DNA of 64,000 nt from Peptoclostridium acidaminophilum DSM 3953 (GCF_000597865.1 NZ_CP007453.1:1-64000), one strand, 5' to 3'; counted from the first letter of the stretch, positions 24,747-34,658 are shown. Numbers and translations are program-made. Notes: generated from the letters alone by a model not told the origin.

Positions 24747-25838
24747 TTACTCTCGCCACTCGTAATAATACTTGAATCCGTAGCCGTTGAGATACACTAT
24801 GATGGCTCGTTTGTCGCCAGGCTTGCCTTGGCTGGATTTTTGCATCTGCAGGGTTCCATCATAGTTTTGTACATAATTTTGTCCTGCTGAATTTATAAAA
24901 TCAATAGTACCTGCCGTTTTGCCCCCCGGGTTCAGGGTGTGCGGCCCGAAGTAAATATTGAGGCCATTGATTCCCCAGGTAGATTCCACTACTCGATTGA
25001 CTGTGATGGTTGGGCGATCATTGCCGCTGAAATATGTAGGAGGATCAACCCATTTCGTGTGAGCGTGGCCCGATGCGGCAATAGTGCCGTTTGACAGTTT
25101 TCGTGCCTCAACGTTGATGAAGTCGTTTTTATTACCTTTGCCCTCATGGTAGTCGGTATATGTATCTCCGTTTGCAAACCTTCCGACTTTGCCACCGGTT
25201 TCAATTGTGTCAGATGGGCTCTTATAGTACTCCCAGCTAGTGAAGTACCAGCCCGGCGTAGTAGCAGGCGTTTGTGGACTTGTACTTGCACCTGACCTGC
25301 TTATCAATATGGTTTTGGTATTTCCGTCCCAGTCGATTCCAAGTCCAAGAAGATACGAAATGGCCCTCACAGGGAGATACGTTGTTCCATTATAGGAAAT
25401 TGGAAGAACAGGGGTGCCGTCATCGCCGACAGGAACAGCAGCTCTGCCGTTTAGGCTGAATTTCAGGTTGCTGTTGAGAACCGCCCCGGAAATCGGAAAC
25501 AGCTTGTGGGTTTTTGTGACAGCTGCGGCTGTGGGAGCTGGTTTGTTTGTTGTGCTGGCAATCATAACTGTGTTGGTGCTTCCATTCCAGTCAATCCCAA
25601 GACGGAGGAGATAGCCAACGGCGCGCACGGGTAGATATGTTGTGCCGTTGTAGGAGATAGGCAAAACAGGAGAGCCGTCATCGCCCACAGGCACAACAGC
25701 TTTGCCGTCCAGCTTGAAGTTGAGCTGGTCATTGAGCACTGTTCCAGAGATTGGAGACAGCGCAGCAGATGCAGACATAACTGTTACCAGAAAAAAGGCG
25801 GTAACCAGGGAAAAAATTACGCTGAGCTTTTTCTTCAT
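24747..25838 (-). CDS. Secreted protein with two copper-amine-oxidase-type N-terminal domains
   Basis: This 363-residue protein has a Sec signal peptide (cleavage probably after SASA, near residue 26). Two near-identical modules follow at about 27-95 and 112-180; both contain VPVGDDG(S/T)PVLPISYNGTTYLPVRA and then LGIDW, the Cu_amine_oxidN1-type domain common on clostridial surface proteins. A Pro/Thr linker leads to a C-terminal domain (about 195-363) that I do not recognise, rich in Tyr, Asn and Gly, with no enzymatic motif seen. The ATG at 25838 (MKKKLS) is better placed after AAGGAAG than the GTG at 25847. Confidence 0.8.
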   Translation of the reverse strand: MKKKLSVIFSLVTAFFLVTVMSASAALSPISGTVLNDQLNFKLDGKAVVPVGDDGSPVLPISYNGTTYLPVRAVGYLLRLGIDWNGSTNTVMIASTTNKPAPTAAAVTKTHKLFPISGAVLNSNLKFSLNGRAAVPVGDDGTPVLPISYNGTTYLPVRAISYLLGLGIDWDGNTKTILISRSGASTSPQTPATTPGWYFTSWEYYKSPSDTIETGGKVGRFANGDTYTDYHEGKGNKNDFINVEARKLSNGTIAASGHAHTKWVDPPTYFSGNDRPTITVNRVVESTWGINGLNIYFGPHTLNPGGKTAGTIDFINSAGQNYVQNYDGTLQMQKSSQGKPGDKRAIIVYLNGYGFKYYYEWRE

Positions 25839-26210
25839 TGAAAACACTTCCTTTCTTATTTTGATTTGCTATCCTAAATTGGATTGTAAGTTAACTATAC
25901 TATAGCTTATTCAGGCAAGTCAACGTAAGAGTGGCAGCAAGACTTATCAAAAGTCTCGAAGGCTTTTAATATTTTTAAATGCCCATTATTTTATTTTTTG
26001 TAACAACAGTATATTATATAGGGAAATGCTATCCTAGAGCGGCATACAGCATAAGCTTGGCTTGGAGAAGGAGTATGCGATGATTATTATAAATAAAATT
26101 GATGTTGTGTTATAATGAAGATTAACTTTAATAGACGTATAGAGTTGTGCTTTGATTGACTCTCTTGATGTCACAAATATCGATTGTTAGAAAAAGCTTC
26201 GGAGGTACAA
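25839..26210. other. Intergenic region between divergent genes
   Basis: No gene is seen in these 372 bases. It is AT-rich and must hold the promoters of the secreted protein (minus) and MscS (plus). A TATAAT-like box near 26112 precedes mscS by about 95 bases, but no convincing -35 partner was found. Confidence 0.35.
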
Positions 26211-27269
26211 ATGGAGAATTTATTAAATGTAACATACTTTAACAATTCAATATTCAATTACATTATGTTCATAGTTTCTTTGGCTGCAGGTATTGCAATT
26301 ATTAAGTTTGTTGAATATGTTTTGGTAAGGCGTTTCAAAATGTGGAGTGAAAAAAAGCAACTCCCAATAGATGATCAACTGATTTTGTCATCTAGCAAAA
26401 AAATCATTCCATTTTTATATTTGGTAGTTTTTTGTTTTAGCATAAGGAACTTAACCCTTATCAGCATACTTGAAAGCGCTATAAAAATGCTTAATGTGGC
26501 TGCTTCAATTGCAATCGGAGCAATGATCGTTTCGTCCTTTTCGCTTTATTTCATTGACAAATACATGGAAAACAGAATGCACGTGGCTAATAGCAAAACC
26601 ATAATGAACTGGATAAACAGAATAATAGAGGTTGTTATCTGGACTATCGCTTTGATTCTATTTTTGGACAACATTGGAATCAAAATAACGTCGCTTATTA
26701 CTGGCCTTGGAATCGGAGGTGTGGCGATAGCATTTGCGGCACAGTCCATTCTTGTAGATCTTTTTTGCTGCTTTACTATTTTTTTTGACAAGCCCTTTGA
26801 AATTGACGATTTCATTGTCGTTGGAGAACAATCGGGAACAGTGGAATATATTGGTATGAAGACCACTCGTTTGCGCTCGCTAAACGGCGAACAGCTTATA
26901 CTATCTAATCATGATCTGACGAATTCTCGAATTAGCAATTATAAGACAATGGAAGAAAGAAGAGTGCTGTTCAGGATAGGAGTAACTTACGATACACCAG
27001 TAGATAAATTAAAAGAAATTCCCAAACTGATTGAAAATATAATAGAAGATGTCCAAGATGTAAAGTTCGGGCGTGCTCACTTTTGCGTATACAGTGCTTA
27101 TAGCCTTGACTACGAGATAGTTTACTATGTTTTAAATAGCGACTATAACGTGTATATGGATATAAATCAGGAGATTAATTTCCGAATAAAAGATGAATTT
27201 GACAGGCAGGGTATTGAATTTGCGTTTCCAACGCAAACACTGCAGCTATATAATCAATCTGGATCTTAG
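26211..27269 (+). CDS. mscS: Small-conductance mechanosensitive channel (MscS family)
   Basis: This 352-residue inner-membrane channel opens under membrane tension to release solutes in osmotic downshock. Five hydrophobic segments lie at about 15-195. The pore-lining helix and start of the beta domain show the family block GLGIGGVAIAFAAQS at about 170-184, then FDKPFEIDDFIVVG and TTRLRSLNGEQLILSN. The C-terminal domain is complete. GGAGG precedes the ATG at 26211. The gene stands alone. Confidence 0.9.
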   Translation: MENLLNVTYFNNSIFNYIMFIVSLAAGIAIIKFVEYVLVRRFKMWSEKKQLPIDDQLILSSSKKIIPFLYLVVFCFSIRNLTLISILESAIKMLNVAASIAIGAMIVSSFSLYFIDKYMENRMHVANSKTIMNWINRIIEVVIWTIALILFLDNIGIKITSLITGLGIGGVAIAFAAQSILVDLFCCFTIFFDKPFEIDDFIVVGEQSGTVEYIGMKTTRLRSLNGEQLILSNHDLTNSRISNYKTMEERRVLFRIGVTYDTPVDKLKEIPKLIENIIEDVQDVKFGRAHFCVYSAYSLDYEIVYYVLNSDYNVYMDINQEINFRIKDEFDRQGIEFAFPTQTLQLYNQSGS

Positions 27270-27295
27270 GCCAGATACAAAAGCCCTTGGAATTG

Positions 27296-27412
27296 ATATG
27301 CTCCCCTTATGGTAGACAGTTAAAATAATAAAACTGTTTATTATAAGGAGGAGCATATTTTTTGTGGGAAGAAATGGTAAAATTTCGGCAGAAGCCTAAA
27401 CGTAAAAAATAA
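27296..27412 (+). mobile_element. Remnant of an IS3-family left end
   Basis: ATATGCTCCCCTTAT (about 27296-27310) and ATAAGGAGGAGCATAT (about 27342-27357) are near inverted repeats, and GGTAGACAGTT between them is a motif I associate with IS3/IS150-group ends. A short frame after it (GTG near 27363, MGRNGKISAEA then stop) resembles the first residues of an IS3 OrfA. No more of the element is present. Confidence 0.35.
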
Positions 27413-27567
27413 CCGTATCTAGTAATGTTCATGTATGCATAGGGTATCAATTAACATATATGCAATTCAAATTGTTTGGCTAATCCATGTACGATTAGCT
27501 AAACAATTATAAATTATTCTCTTATGGGGATTCGTATTGAGTAATACGTTGAATTGGGGGTGTAGAA

Positions 27568-30309
27568 ATGGGCAAAAAAAGATTTGACTTAAGGATGCTT
27601 CCGGGATTGCTGATTACTGTTTTAATCATACTGGCGATTGGATTAAGAGCTATAGTGAATTTCATCACCGATTTTCAGTGGTTTGGCAAGAATGAATTCT
27701 TGAGCACATTTCTCACGAGGGTAGTGACCGAATTGGGAATACTCATTCCGCTTTGGATTTTGGCAGGCCTAGGCCTGCATGCTTATATCAAGAAGCTAAA
27801 GCAAAAGTACTATGTTCAGGCGCATATCGAATATGACAAACAGGCTGACAGAGGGATAGAACTGGGCGCGGCCATATTTTCAGGTGTTTTTTCAGGTGTC
27901 ATGGCATGGGTTATAGCAGACTCAATCTGGCTGAAGCTGAGGATGTTTTTAAATGCCACTAGATTTGACGGTGCAGATCCTATATTCGGCAAGAATATAG
28001 ACTTTTATATGTTTAAACTGCCTCTTTATCAGCAGCTGCTGAGCATAGGCATCTTTGTGACGATACTGGTCATTGGCATAACAGTGGGATTTTTATTTGT
28101 CATGCTTACCCTTCGTGCGCCTTCAGAGGGCAGCATATACTATATAAATGAATCTAAAAGGCGAAACAACTTGATATCAATAGCTACTGCGCGGAAAAAG
28201 GAACTATTTAACTCGGCTTTGAGAAAAATCGCATTTCTTGGTATGGCAGTTTTCCTGATGGTCAGTGCCAAGTATTTTCTGCAAATCTATGAATTAATGT
28301 ACTCAACCAGCGGGGTGGCATATGGGGCCAGCTACACGGACATCCATGTAACATTAATAGCCTATAGAGTTGTTGCTGTTATTTCGCTTGTATCAGCATT
28401 TACTGTCGCCTATGGACTGTTGAAAGGGCAATTCAAGCTGGCAGCGTCAGGCCCGGTTTTAATGATAGGTGTCAGCATTATTTTCGGCATAGTAGGGTAT
28501 GTGGTTCAGCAGTTGATTGTTGAACCCGATGAAATAGAAAAGGAAAAGGAGTATCTAGTCTACAACATTGAGCATACTCAGAAGGCGTTTGCCCTGGATG
28601 ATGTCAAAGTCAGCGAGTTTCCAGTGGAACAGAGCATTGTCAGGCAGGATTTGGCCAACAATTCGGCTACAATAGGGAATATTCGAATCAACGATGCCCG
28701 CCCTCTGAAGGAAACCTACAATCAGATTCAGGGCATAAGGCTATACTATTCATTCAATGACATCGACCTTGACAGATACAAAATTAACGGCGAATACAAG
28801 CAGGTATTCATATCTCCCAGGGAAATGGACCAGAACAAGCTGCCGGACCAGGCCAAGACATGGATCAATATGCACCTTAAGTATACCCATGGCTACGGCA
28901 TTGTCATGTCGCCGGTCAACGCCGTTACGGAAGAGGGGCAGCCGCAGCTGATATTCAAGAATGTACCTCCGGTAACGTCTACCGCTCTGGTTATAAAGCG
29001 TCCTGAATTGTATTTTGGCGAATTGACAAACGACTACATCATTGTAAATACAGATGAGTCTGAATTCGATTATCCGTCCGGTTCGGATAACGTGACTACA
29101 AGATATGAAGGAAAAGCCGGCATAGAGCTGGGGGGCATCAACAAGCTGCTGTACGCCTATCGTGAAAGGAGCATGAAGCTGCTGGTTTCAACCGTGGTCA
29201 ACAGCGACAGCCGAATAATATTTTATCGAAACATTATGGAAAGAGTGAACAGAATCGCGCCCTTCCTTGAATACGATCAGAATCCGTATCTTGTGCTAAA
29301 TCAGGCGGACGGAAAACTGTACTGGATTATAGATGCATATACAACCAGCCAATACTATCCATACTCCCAGCCTTTTGAGCTTAACCAAAAGCAAATAAAC
29401 TACATTAGAAATTCCGTGAAAGTAGTCATAGACGCCTATGAAGGGACTACAAAATTTTATATTTTTGACGAGAATGATCCGGTGGTTCAGACCTACAGCA
29501 AGATTTTCACTGATCTTTTCACGTCCAAGAGTAAACTGACGCCCGGGCTGCTAGAGCACATAAGGTATCCGCAAGATTACTTCGACATTCAATCAGAGGT
29601 ATACAGAAGTTACCACGTAGATAATCCGGTTGTATTCTATAACGGGGAGGATATATGGGATAAAGCCAATGAAAAATATATGGAGAGTGTTCAGAGGATT
29701 GAATCAAACTATGTCATGTTCAAACTGGCGGATTCGGAAATTCAGGAATTTGCACTGATGTTGCCGTATACGCCAAGGGAAAAGCCCAACATGACATCAC
29801 TCCTAGTGGCCCGAAGCGACGGGGAAAACTATGGCAAGCTGTACATGTACAAATTCCCTAAGGACAAGACCATTCAAGGCCCGTTGATGATTGAATCCCG
29901 CATCGACCAGGACTCAGTCATTTCTCCGCAGTTTACGCTTTGGGGGCAGAAAGGTTCCACGGTGCTTCGCGGCAATGTGATTGTCGTGCCAATTGAAAAA
30001 TCGTTGATTTACGTTGAGCCTATATACATCAAGGCAGACAATCCTAACAGCCTTCCTGAAATGAAGCGTGTGATTGTAGCCTATGAGAATAAAATAGTTA
30101 TGGAAGAGACACTGGACAAGGCGCTATCGCGCATATTCGGCGAAGAGGAAATTACGGAGCCATCCGAAACGATTCCTGTTGAAGAGGGAATGGAACCCGA
30201 AGTTAAAAGTTTGCTCGATGAAATCAACAGACTCTTCAAAGAAAATAAAGATAATATGGACGAGATTGAAAGGCTCATAGACCAGCTCAACCAGATGCTG
30301 GAGGGCTAA
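27568..30309 (+). CDS. UPF0182 family membrane protein
   Basis: This 913-residue protein matches the UPF0182 (COG1615) family in length and plan. Seven or so membrane segments lie in the first third (for example about 12-32, 50-68, 98-120, 150-172, 215-235, 260-280 and 290-312), with FQWFGKNEFLSTFLTRV near the start. The remainder is a large soluble domain, probably outside the membrane (TSTALVIKRPELYFGELTND and FLEYDQNPYLVLNQADGKLYWIIDAYT are family-like). The C-terminal 60 residues are Glu-rich and probably coiled. The function of the family is unknown. GGGGGTG precedes the ATG. Confidence 0.9.
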   Translation: MGKKRFDLRMLPGLLITVLIILAIGLRAIVNFITDFQWFGKNEFLSTFLTRVVTELGILIPLWILAGLGLHAYIKKLKQKYYVQAHIEYDKQADRGIELGAAIFSGVFSGVMAWVIADSIWLKLRMFLNATRFDGADPIFGKNIDFYMFKLPLYQQLLSIGIFVTILVIGITVGFLFVMLTLRAPSEGSIYYINESKRRNNLISIATARKKELFNSALRKIAFLGMAVFLMVSAKYFLQIYELMYSTSGVAYGASYTDIHVTLIAYRVVAVISLVSAFTVAYGLLKGQFKLAASGPVLMIGVSIIFGIVGYVVQQLIVEPDEIEKEKEYLVYNIEHTQKAFALDDVKVSEFPVEQSIVRQDLANNSATIGNIRINDARPLKETYNQIQGIRLYYSFNDIDLDRYKINGEYKQVFISPREMDQNKLPDQAKTWINMHLKYTHGYGIVMSPVNAVTEEGQPQLIFKNVPPVTSTALVIKRPELYFGELTNDYIIVNTDESEFDYPSGSDNVTTRYEGKAGIELGGINKLLYAYRERSMKLLVSTVVNSDSRIIFYRNIMERVNRIAPFLEYDQNPYLVLNQADGKLYWIIDAYTTSQYYPYSQPFELNQKQINYIRNSVKVVIDAYEGTTKFYIFDENDPVVQTYSKIFTDLFTSKSKLTPGLLEHIRYPQDYFDIQSEVYRSYHVDNPVVFYNGEDIWDKANEKYMESVQRIESNYVMFKLADSEIQEFALMLPYTPREKPNMTSLLVARSDGENYGKLYMYKFPKDKTIQGPLMIESRIDQDSVISPQFTLWGQKGSTVLRGNVIVVPIEKSLIYVEPIYIKADNPNSLPEMKRVIVAYENKIVMEETLDKALSRIFGEEEITEPSETIPVEEGMEPEVKSLLDEINRLFKENKDNMDEIERLIDQLNQMLEG

Positions 30310-30385
30310 TATTGTATTCCGCAAAACTAACCGGGTTCGGGTGCCAGACACGAACAAAGGAATTTATATATATGGGGGTAATAAT

Positions 30386-30760
30386 ATGTCTAAGCAAGTA
30401 ACTATTGAAAAATTGAAGGGCTTCCTGGATGCATTCAACCGTCATGACTTGGATTCCGTCATGAGCTATTTCGCAGATGATTGCGTCTTATATACGCCAC
30501 GAGGAGCCAGACCACGGGGTGATCGATATGTCGGGAAGGAAGAGGTTAGAGTAGGGCTAGCTAAGCGATTTGAGGGGATACCGGATGTGCATTATGGAGA
30601 GGATGAGCACTGGATCTGCGGCGATTTAGGAGTATCCGAGTGGACTCTCACCGGCACAACAAAATTAGGGCAGCAGATCGAGGTACGGGGGGTTGATCTG
30701 CTCGAGTTCGCAGAAGGAAAGATCATCCGCAAGGATTCTTTCTGGAAGATACTTGAGTGA
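30386..30760 (+). CDS. SnoaL/NTF2-like protein
   Basis: This 124-residue protein is one NTF2-like domain: LKGFLDAFNRHDLDSVMSYFADD at the start, RGDRYVGKEEVRVGLAKRF, then strands WTLTGTTKLGQQIEVRGVDLLEFAEGKIIRKDSFW. The family includes isomerases and binding proteins, and the ligand here is unknown. The ATG at 30386 follows GGGGGTAATAAT. It lies 76 bases after the UPF0182 gene and is followed by a large hairpin. Confidence 0.8.
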   Translation: MSKQVTIEKLKGFLDAFNRHDLDSVMSYFADDCVLYTPRGARPRGDRYVGKEEVRVGLAKRFEGIPDVHYGEDEHWICGDLGVSEWTLTGTTKLGQQIEVRGVDLLEFAEGKIIRKDSFWKILE

Positions 30761-30767
30761 TTTCAAA

Positions 30768-30814
30768 TTAACCCCCAGCAGTTTAGCTTACAGCTAAGTA
30801 TTGCTGGGGGTTAA
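30768..30814. terminator. Large hairpin after the SnoaL-like gene
   Basis: TTAACCCCCAGCA (30768-30780) pairs perfectly with TGCTGGGGGTTAA (30802-30814), and the loop also pairs (TTAGCT with AGCTAA). There is no T run, so it may act as a transcript-stabilising structure or a weak terminator for either strand. Confidence 0.6.
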
Positions 30815-30890
30815 GGTTAATTATAGAATACATACCAATAAAATGATATAAAGGTTTTCTTTGCGCATGCGATTGTTCTAAATAAGAAGC

Positions 30891-31355
30891 TTAGCTCTTA
30901 TGGCCATAATGGAATTCAACGAAATCCCTCAAATTCTCCAGAGCATTTGCAAGCAGATTTTCTCGGGTTTTTAAAAACAAGTATTCGTTGTTGATGGGAT
31001 TGTCGTCGACAACCGCAGGGACGCTCAGCTCAATCTCGAAGGTAACCTCAGTTCCATTTCCTTTTGGAACAAATGTGCTTGTTTGTATTGTATCTACAGT
31101 TCCTTTAAAGACCCCTTTTCTTATAGCGATTTCAGGAGTGAAATTATCTTCGATAACTTCAAGCTTTATTGGGAAAATGTGTCCCATCAATGAAAATTTG
31201 GACTCGTATACTGTGCCTAAGCCACCGTCCCCTACAAGGTTTTCGGGATCGGCAAGCCCGGCATACCAACAGCCCCAATACTTGACATTCTTAGAGAAGT
31301 GATAAGCCTTTTCCATAGGTGCATTAATAAATATGCTTTTCTTAATTACAGGCAC
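30891..31355 (-). CDS. SRPBCC (polyketide cyclase/dehydrase) family protein
   Basis: This 154-residue protein has the START-like lipid or ligand-binding fold: KKSIFINAPMEKAYHFSKNV at the start and a C-terminal helix LLANALENLRDFVEF. No catalytic residue can be assigned. I prefer the GTG at 31355, which has AAGGGGTG six bases upstream. The GTG at 31364 sits directly against that site. It stands alone. Confidence 0.75.
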   Translation of the reverse strand: MPVIKKSIFINAPMEKAYHFSKNVKYWGCWYAGLADPENLVGDGGLGTVYESKFSLMGHIFPIKLEVIEDNFTPEIAIRKGVFKGTVDTIQTSTFVPKGNGTEVTFEIELSVPAVVDDNPINNEYLFLKTRENLLANALENLRDFVEFHYGHKS

Positions 31356-31597
31356 TTTATTCACCCCTTTCCTATTGTCACAAATCTGGCTTCTTTGTTA
31401 GTATACCCTTGGTTTACATATACAATCATTTTCAAAAAATGCTCTTTAGCTGTCCGTCGTGGCATAGAAGTGCTCGCGCAGGCTAGGGGGTGATCTTTTC
31501 TTAATTGACTAAGGCTTCGGAGTACTGAACGACTAAGTGTTGACTCATGCTGTTTGGGTATTTAATATTTGACAACAAAGGAAAAGGAGAGTTGATA

Positions 31598-32611
31598 ATG
31601 CCACTGGAAATAATCCGAAACGACATCACCAAGGTCCATGCCGACGCGATTGTAAATGCGGCAAATTCATCATTGCTTGGCGGCGGCGGAGTGGATGGCG
31701 CAATACACCGCACGGCGGGACCGGAGCTGCTTGCAGAGTGCCGGACCCTTGGAGGCTGCAAAACTGGAGAGGCTAAAATAACTAAGGCCTACAGGCTTCC
31801 AGCCAGGTACGTAATACACACCGTAGGACCGATCTGGCACGGCGGGAATAGCAATGAGGAAAAGCTGCTGGCCGACTGCTACAGGAATTCCCTTGCTTTT
31901 GCGAAGGAATATAGCCTCGAGAGCATCGCATTCCCGCTCATATCAGCGGGGGCCTTTGGCTACCCCAAGGACGAGGCGCTTAAGGTGGCGATATCGGTCA
32001 TTGGAGATTTTCTGATGAATAACGATATGACGGTTTATATTGTAGTCTATGACAAGGCGGCATTCGTGCTGTCAGAGAAGCTGTTTTCGTCCATAAAGCA
32101 GTATATAGATGACAGGTATGTAGAGGAGCATCCATCAGGGCGCAACAATAGACTTGACGAGGCAAGCCTGCTTAGAGAGAGCTATCTTGAAGAGGCCCAT
32201 TTGCCGATGATGGAGGCGCCTGCCCCGGTGAAAAAACGCAAAAGAAGCCTCGACGATGTGGTGGGTCAATTGGACGAAACCTTCTCGCAGATGCTGCTGC
32301 GCATGATAGACGAGCGGGGGATGAGCGATTCGCAGGCCTACAAAAGAGCCAACATAGACAGGAAGCTGTTTTCAAAAATCAGGAACGATATATACTACAG
32401 CCCGAGCAAGGCCACTGCAGTTGCATTTGCCATAGCCCTCGGGCTGAATCTGGATGAAACCAGGGATCTGCTGCTCAAGGCTGGCTATGCTCTTTCGAGC
32501 AGCAGCAAGTTCGACATAATAGTTCAGTATTTCATCGAGGAGGGTAATTACAACATTTTTGAAATAAACGAGGCGCTGTTCGCCTTCGACCAGAAGCTTC
32601 TGGGGATGTAG
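31598..32611 (+). CDS. Macro domain protein with a C-terminal helical domain
   Basis: This 337-residue protein has an N-terminal macro domain (about 1-170) with [20 protein letters not shown], which binds ADP-ribose or related ligands and often removes ADP-ribose or O-acetyl-ADP-ribose. The C-terminal part (about 218-337) is helical, with [20 protein letters not shown], a HTH-like segment, and [20 protein letters not shown]. It is a fusion I recall in Firmicutes, whose role is unknown. The ATG at 31598 is preceded by AAAGGAG; a longer frame to 31547 has no such site. Confidence 0.85.
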   Translation: MPLEIIRNDITKVHADAIVNAANSSLLGGGGVDGAIHRTAGPELLAECRTLGGCKTGEAKITKAYRLPARYVIHTVGPIWHGGNSNEEKLLADCYRNSLAFAKEYSLESIAFPLISAGAFGYPKDEALKVAISVIGDFLMNNDMTVYIVVYDKAAFVLSEKLFSSIKQYIDDRYVEEHPSGRNNRLDEASLLRESYLEEAHLPMMEAPAPVKKRKRSLDDVVGQLDETFSQMLLRMIDERGMSDSQAYKRANIDRKLFSKIRNDIYYSPSKATAVAFAIALGLNLDETRDLLLKAGYALSSSSKFDIIVQYFIEEGNYNIFEINEALFAFDQKLLGM

Positions 32612-32721
32612 CTTTTTGACTCATTCAAATTTGTCGCCTGGAAAGCGACCTTTATTAACGGAGTAAATGATATCCTAAAATCACAAAGAAGATATTATTA
32701 AAGTGATTGGAGGGATATATC

Positions 32722-33375
32722 ATGAAAAAGGATCTTACTGAACTTGTATTCATTCTTGACAGGAGCGGCTCTATGGACGGGATGGAAAGCGACACCATAG
32801 GCGGCTACAACGCAATGCTTGAAAAGCAGAGGAAGGAACCCGGAGAGGCCATAATAAGTACGGTACTCTTTGACGACAGGTATGAGCTGCTTCATGACCG
32901 CATCAACATTAGAGGCATAGAGCCTATAACTGACAAGGAATATTTTGTTCGTGGAAGCACAGCGCTGCTGGACGCTATAGGAAGAACCATAAACAAGATT
33001 GTGAACATACAAAGGCACACTGCAGAGGAAGAACGGGCGGAGCATGTGATGTTCGTTATAGTCACGGACGGCATGGAAAACGCCAGCAGGGAGTACGGCT
33101 ATGAAAAAGTGCGCCAGATGATAGAGCATGAGAAAAGCAAATACGGCTGGGAGTTTATATTTATTGGCGCAAACATTGATGCCGCTGAAACTGCCGAACG
33201 GTTTGGCATAAACAGAGAAATGGCGGCAGACTATAATGCGGACAGCGTAGGAACAAGACTCAACTATGATGTAATCAGCGATGCGGTGAGCAATCTGCGG
33301 GCCAACCGCGCCATACCGAAAAACTGGAAAGAGCGTATCGATGAGGACTATAAAAAGCGTGGTGGCAAGAATTAG
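32722..33375 (+). CDS. VWA domain protein
   Basis: This 217-residue protein is a von Willebrand factor A domain with a complete metal-ion-dependent adhesion site: DRSGSM (residues 13-18), the Thr in STALLDAIG and VTDGMEN near residue 118. There is no signal peptide, so it is cytoplasmic, unlike adhesins. Such stand-alone VWA proteins are often linked to stress or tellurite-type gene clusters, but none is here. TTGGAGGG precedes the ATG at 32722. Confidence 0.85.
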   Translation: MKKDLTELVFILDRSGSMDGMESDTIGGYNAMLEKQRKEPGEAIISTVLFDDRYELLHDRINIRGIEPITDKEYFVRGSTALLDAIGRTINKIVNIQRHTAEEERAEHVMFVIVTDGMENASREYGYEKVRQMIEHEKSKYGWEFIFIGANIDAAETAERFGINREMAADYNADSVGTRLNYDVISDAVSNLRANRAIPKNWKERIDEDYKKRGGKN

Positions 33376-33420
33376 GCATACTAAAAGCAGTGAAGTAACG
33401 AAGAATTTGATATATAATAG

Positions 33421-33447
33421 AAAAAGAGCCTCGGCTCTTTTTCTTTT
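33421..33447 (+). terminator. Rho-independent terminator
   Basis: AAAAAGAGCC, two bases, GGCTCTTTTT, followed by more T. It ends the VWA gene. Confidence 0.85.
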
Positions 33448-33477
33448 TAAAAATTTTGACTGATTAGAGAGGTAGCC

Positions 33478-34116
33478 ATGAAAATAAAAAGATTTGTAGT
33501 TGGAATGCTCGAGACCAACGCATACATAGTATACGACGAGATGAGCCACGAGGCACTCGTGATTGACCCAGGCTGTGAGTTGAGGAAGATGACCGATTTT
33601 ATCGACAGAAATTTTCTGAAGTTAAAAGGTATTGTGCTGACGCACTGCCACTACGACCACATAGGCGCCGTAAGCGGCTTAAAGAAGAAGTACGAGGCGC
33701 CTGTATACGCCCACAAGAAGGAGGTTAAGGGACTTGCAGATCCGCAGATAAACCACTCAGCCTACAGCAACGGAAAGCCTGTTTCAATTTCAGTAGACTT
33801 GGCGCTGTCTGACGGGGACACGATCGCGGTAGAAGGCTTTGCCTTGCAGGTTATACACACTCCAGGCCATACTCAAGGAGGAATATGCCTCAAGGTCGTT
33901 GATCAGGACATTATATTCACAGGCGATACGATATTTAGCGACGATATAGGCAGGATGGACCTCGAGGGGGGAAGCGAGGATTCTATGAAAAAGAGCCTTT
34001 TGAACAAGGCGTCCAAGTGGCCCGATTCGACTGTGATAAATCCCGGGCACGGGGACTCTTCGACCATGGGAGACGTAAGGAAGAGGAACGCTGAATACAT
34101 CTACATGGTAAAATAA
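33478..34116 (+). CDS. MBL-fold metallohydrolase (glyoxalase II-like)
   Basis: This 212-residue protein has the zinc-binding motif THCHYDH near residue 57, then HTPGHTQGG, GDTIFSDDIGRMD and PGHGD, giving the full set of metal ligands. The length and spacing fit the YcbL-like group of hydroxyacylglutathione hydrolase-type enzymes, probably thioesterases. GAGAGG precedes the ATG. It is 37 bases upstream of a thioesterase gene, and the two may be co-transcribed. Confidence 0.85.
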   Translation: MKIKRFVVGMLETNAYIVYDEMSHEALVIDPGCELRKMTDFIDRNFLKLKGIVLTHCHYDHIGAVSGLKKKYEAPVYAHKKEVKGLADPQINHSAYSNGKPVSISVDLALSDGDTIAVEGFALQVIHTPGHTQGGICLKVVDQDIIFTGDTIFSDDIGRMDLEGGSEDSMKKSLLNKASKWPDSTVINPGHGDSSTMGDVRKRNAEYIYMVK

Positions 34117-34153
34117 TCGCAGATGAAGCTATATCAGAAGGAGAGAAAAGATA

Positions 34154-34570
34154 ATGTTCACAGACAGCATAGAAATGTCGGTGCGCTACGCCGAGACTGA
34201 TGTGATGGGGGTGGCCCACCACTCGGTTTACTACGTGTGGTTCGAGGTTGGAAGGACGGAGCTAATAAAAAAATGCGGCATGAGCTATTCCCAGATGGAG
34301 AAAGAGGGCATAATGTTGCCGCTGACTGAGAGCAGCTGCAGCTACATAAGAGGTCTCGTTTACGAGGAGGAATTCACGCTGATAACCAGGCTTGAAGAGC
34401 TCACAGGAGCCAAGGCCGTGTTCAGCTACGTCATAATAAAGAAAGAAAGCGGAGACATAGCAGCAAGGGGCAGGACTGTGCATCCCTTCGTCGACAGTAA
34501 GTTCAGGGTTGTCAACATAAGGAAGAAGGCGCCTCGCATATGGGAGCTGCTCAGCTCAATTGCAAAGTAA
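34154..34570 (+). CDS. Acyl-CoA thioesterase, YbgC/4HBT hotdog family
   Basis: This 138-residue hotdog-fold protein shows the family signature RYAETDVMGVAHHSVYYVWFE at about residues 11-31, with the conserved Asp in the 4-hydroxybenzoyl-CoA thioesterase position, and the strand RGLVYEEEFTLITRLEELTG. It hydrolyses an acyl-CoA of unknown chain. AGAAGGAGAG lies nine bases upstream of ATG. Confidence 0.85.
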   Translation: MFTDSIEMSVRYAETDVMGVAHHSVYYVWFEVGRTELIKKCGMSYSQMEKEGIMLPLTESSCSYIRGLVYEEEFTLITRLEELTGAKAVFSYVIIKKESGDIAARGRTVHPFVDSKFRVVNIRKKAPRIWELLSSIAK

Positions 34571-34623
34571 GAAGCGTTACGCCGGCAGGCAAATGCCGGC
34601 TCTTACAATGGACATATTGATTC

Positions 34624-34658
34624 AGAAGGCCTTGTGATTCCAAGGGCCTTCTTTTTTT
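34624..34658 (+). terminator. Rho-independent terminator
   Basis: AGAAGGCC (34624-34631) pairs with GGCCTTCT (34645-34652), followed by seven T. A smaller hairpin (GCCGGC/GCCGGC near 34580-34600) precedes it. Confidence 0.85.

Noticed and set aside
32698-33549. 283-residue frame on the minus strand opposite the VWA and MBL genes
   Set aside because: It lies opposite two well-supported genes with clear motifs, has no ribosome site, and reads like an antisense shadow.
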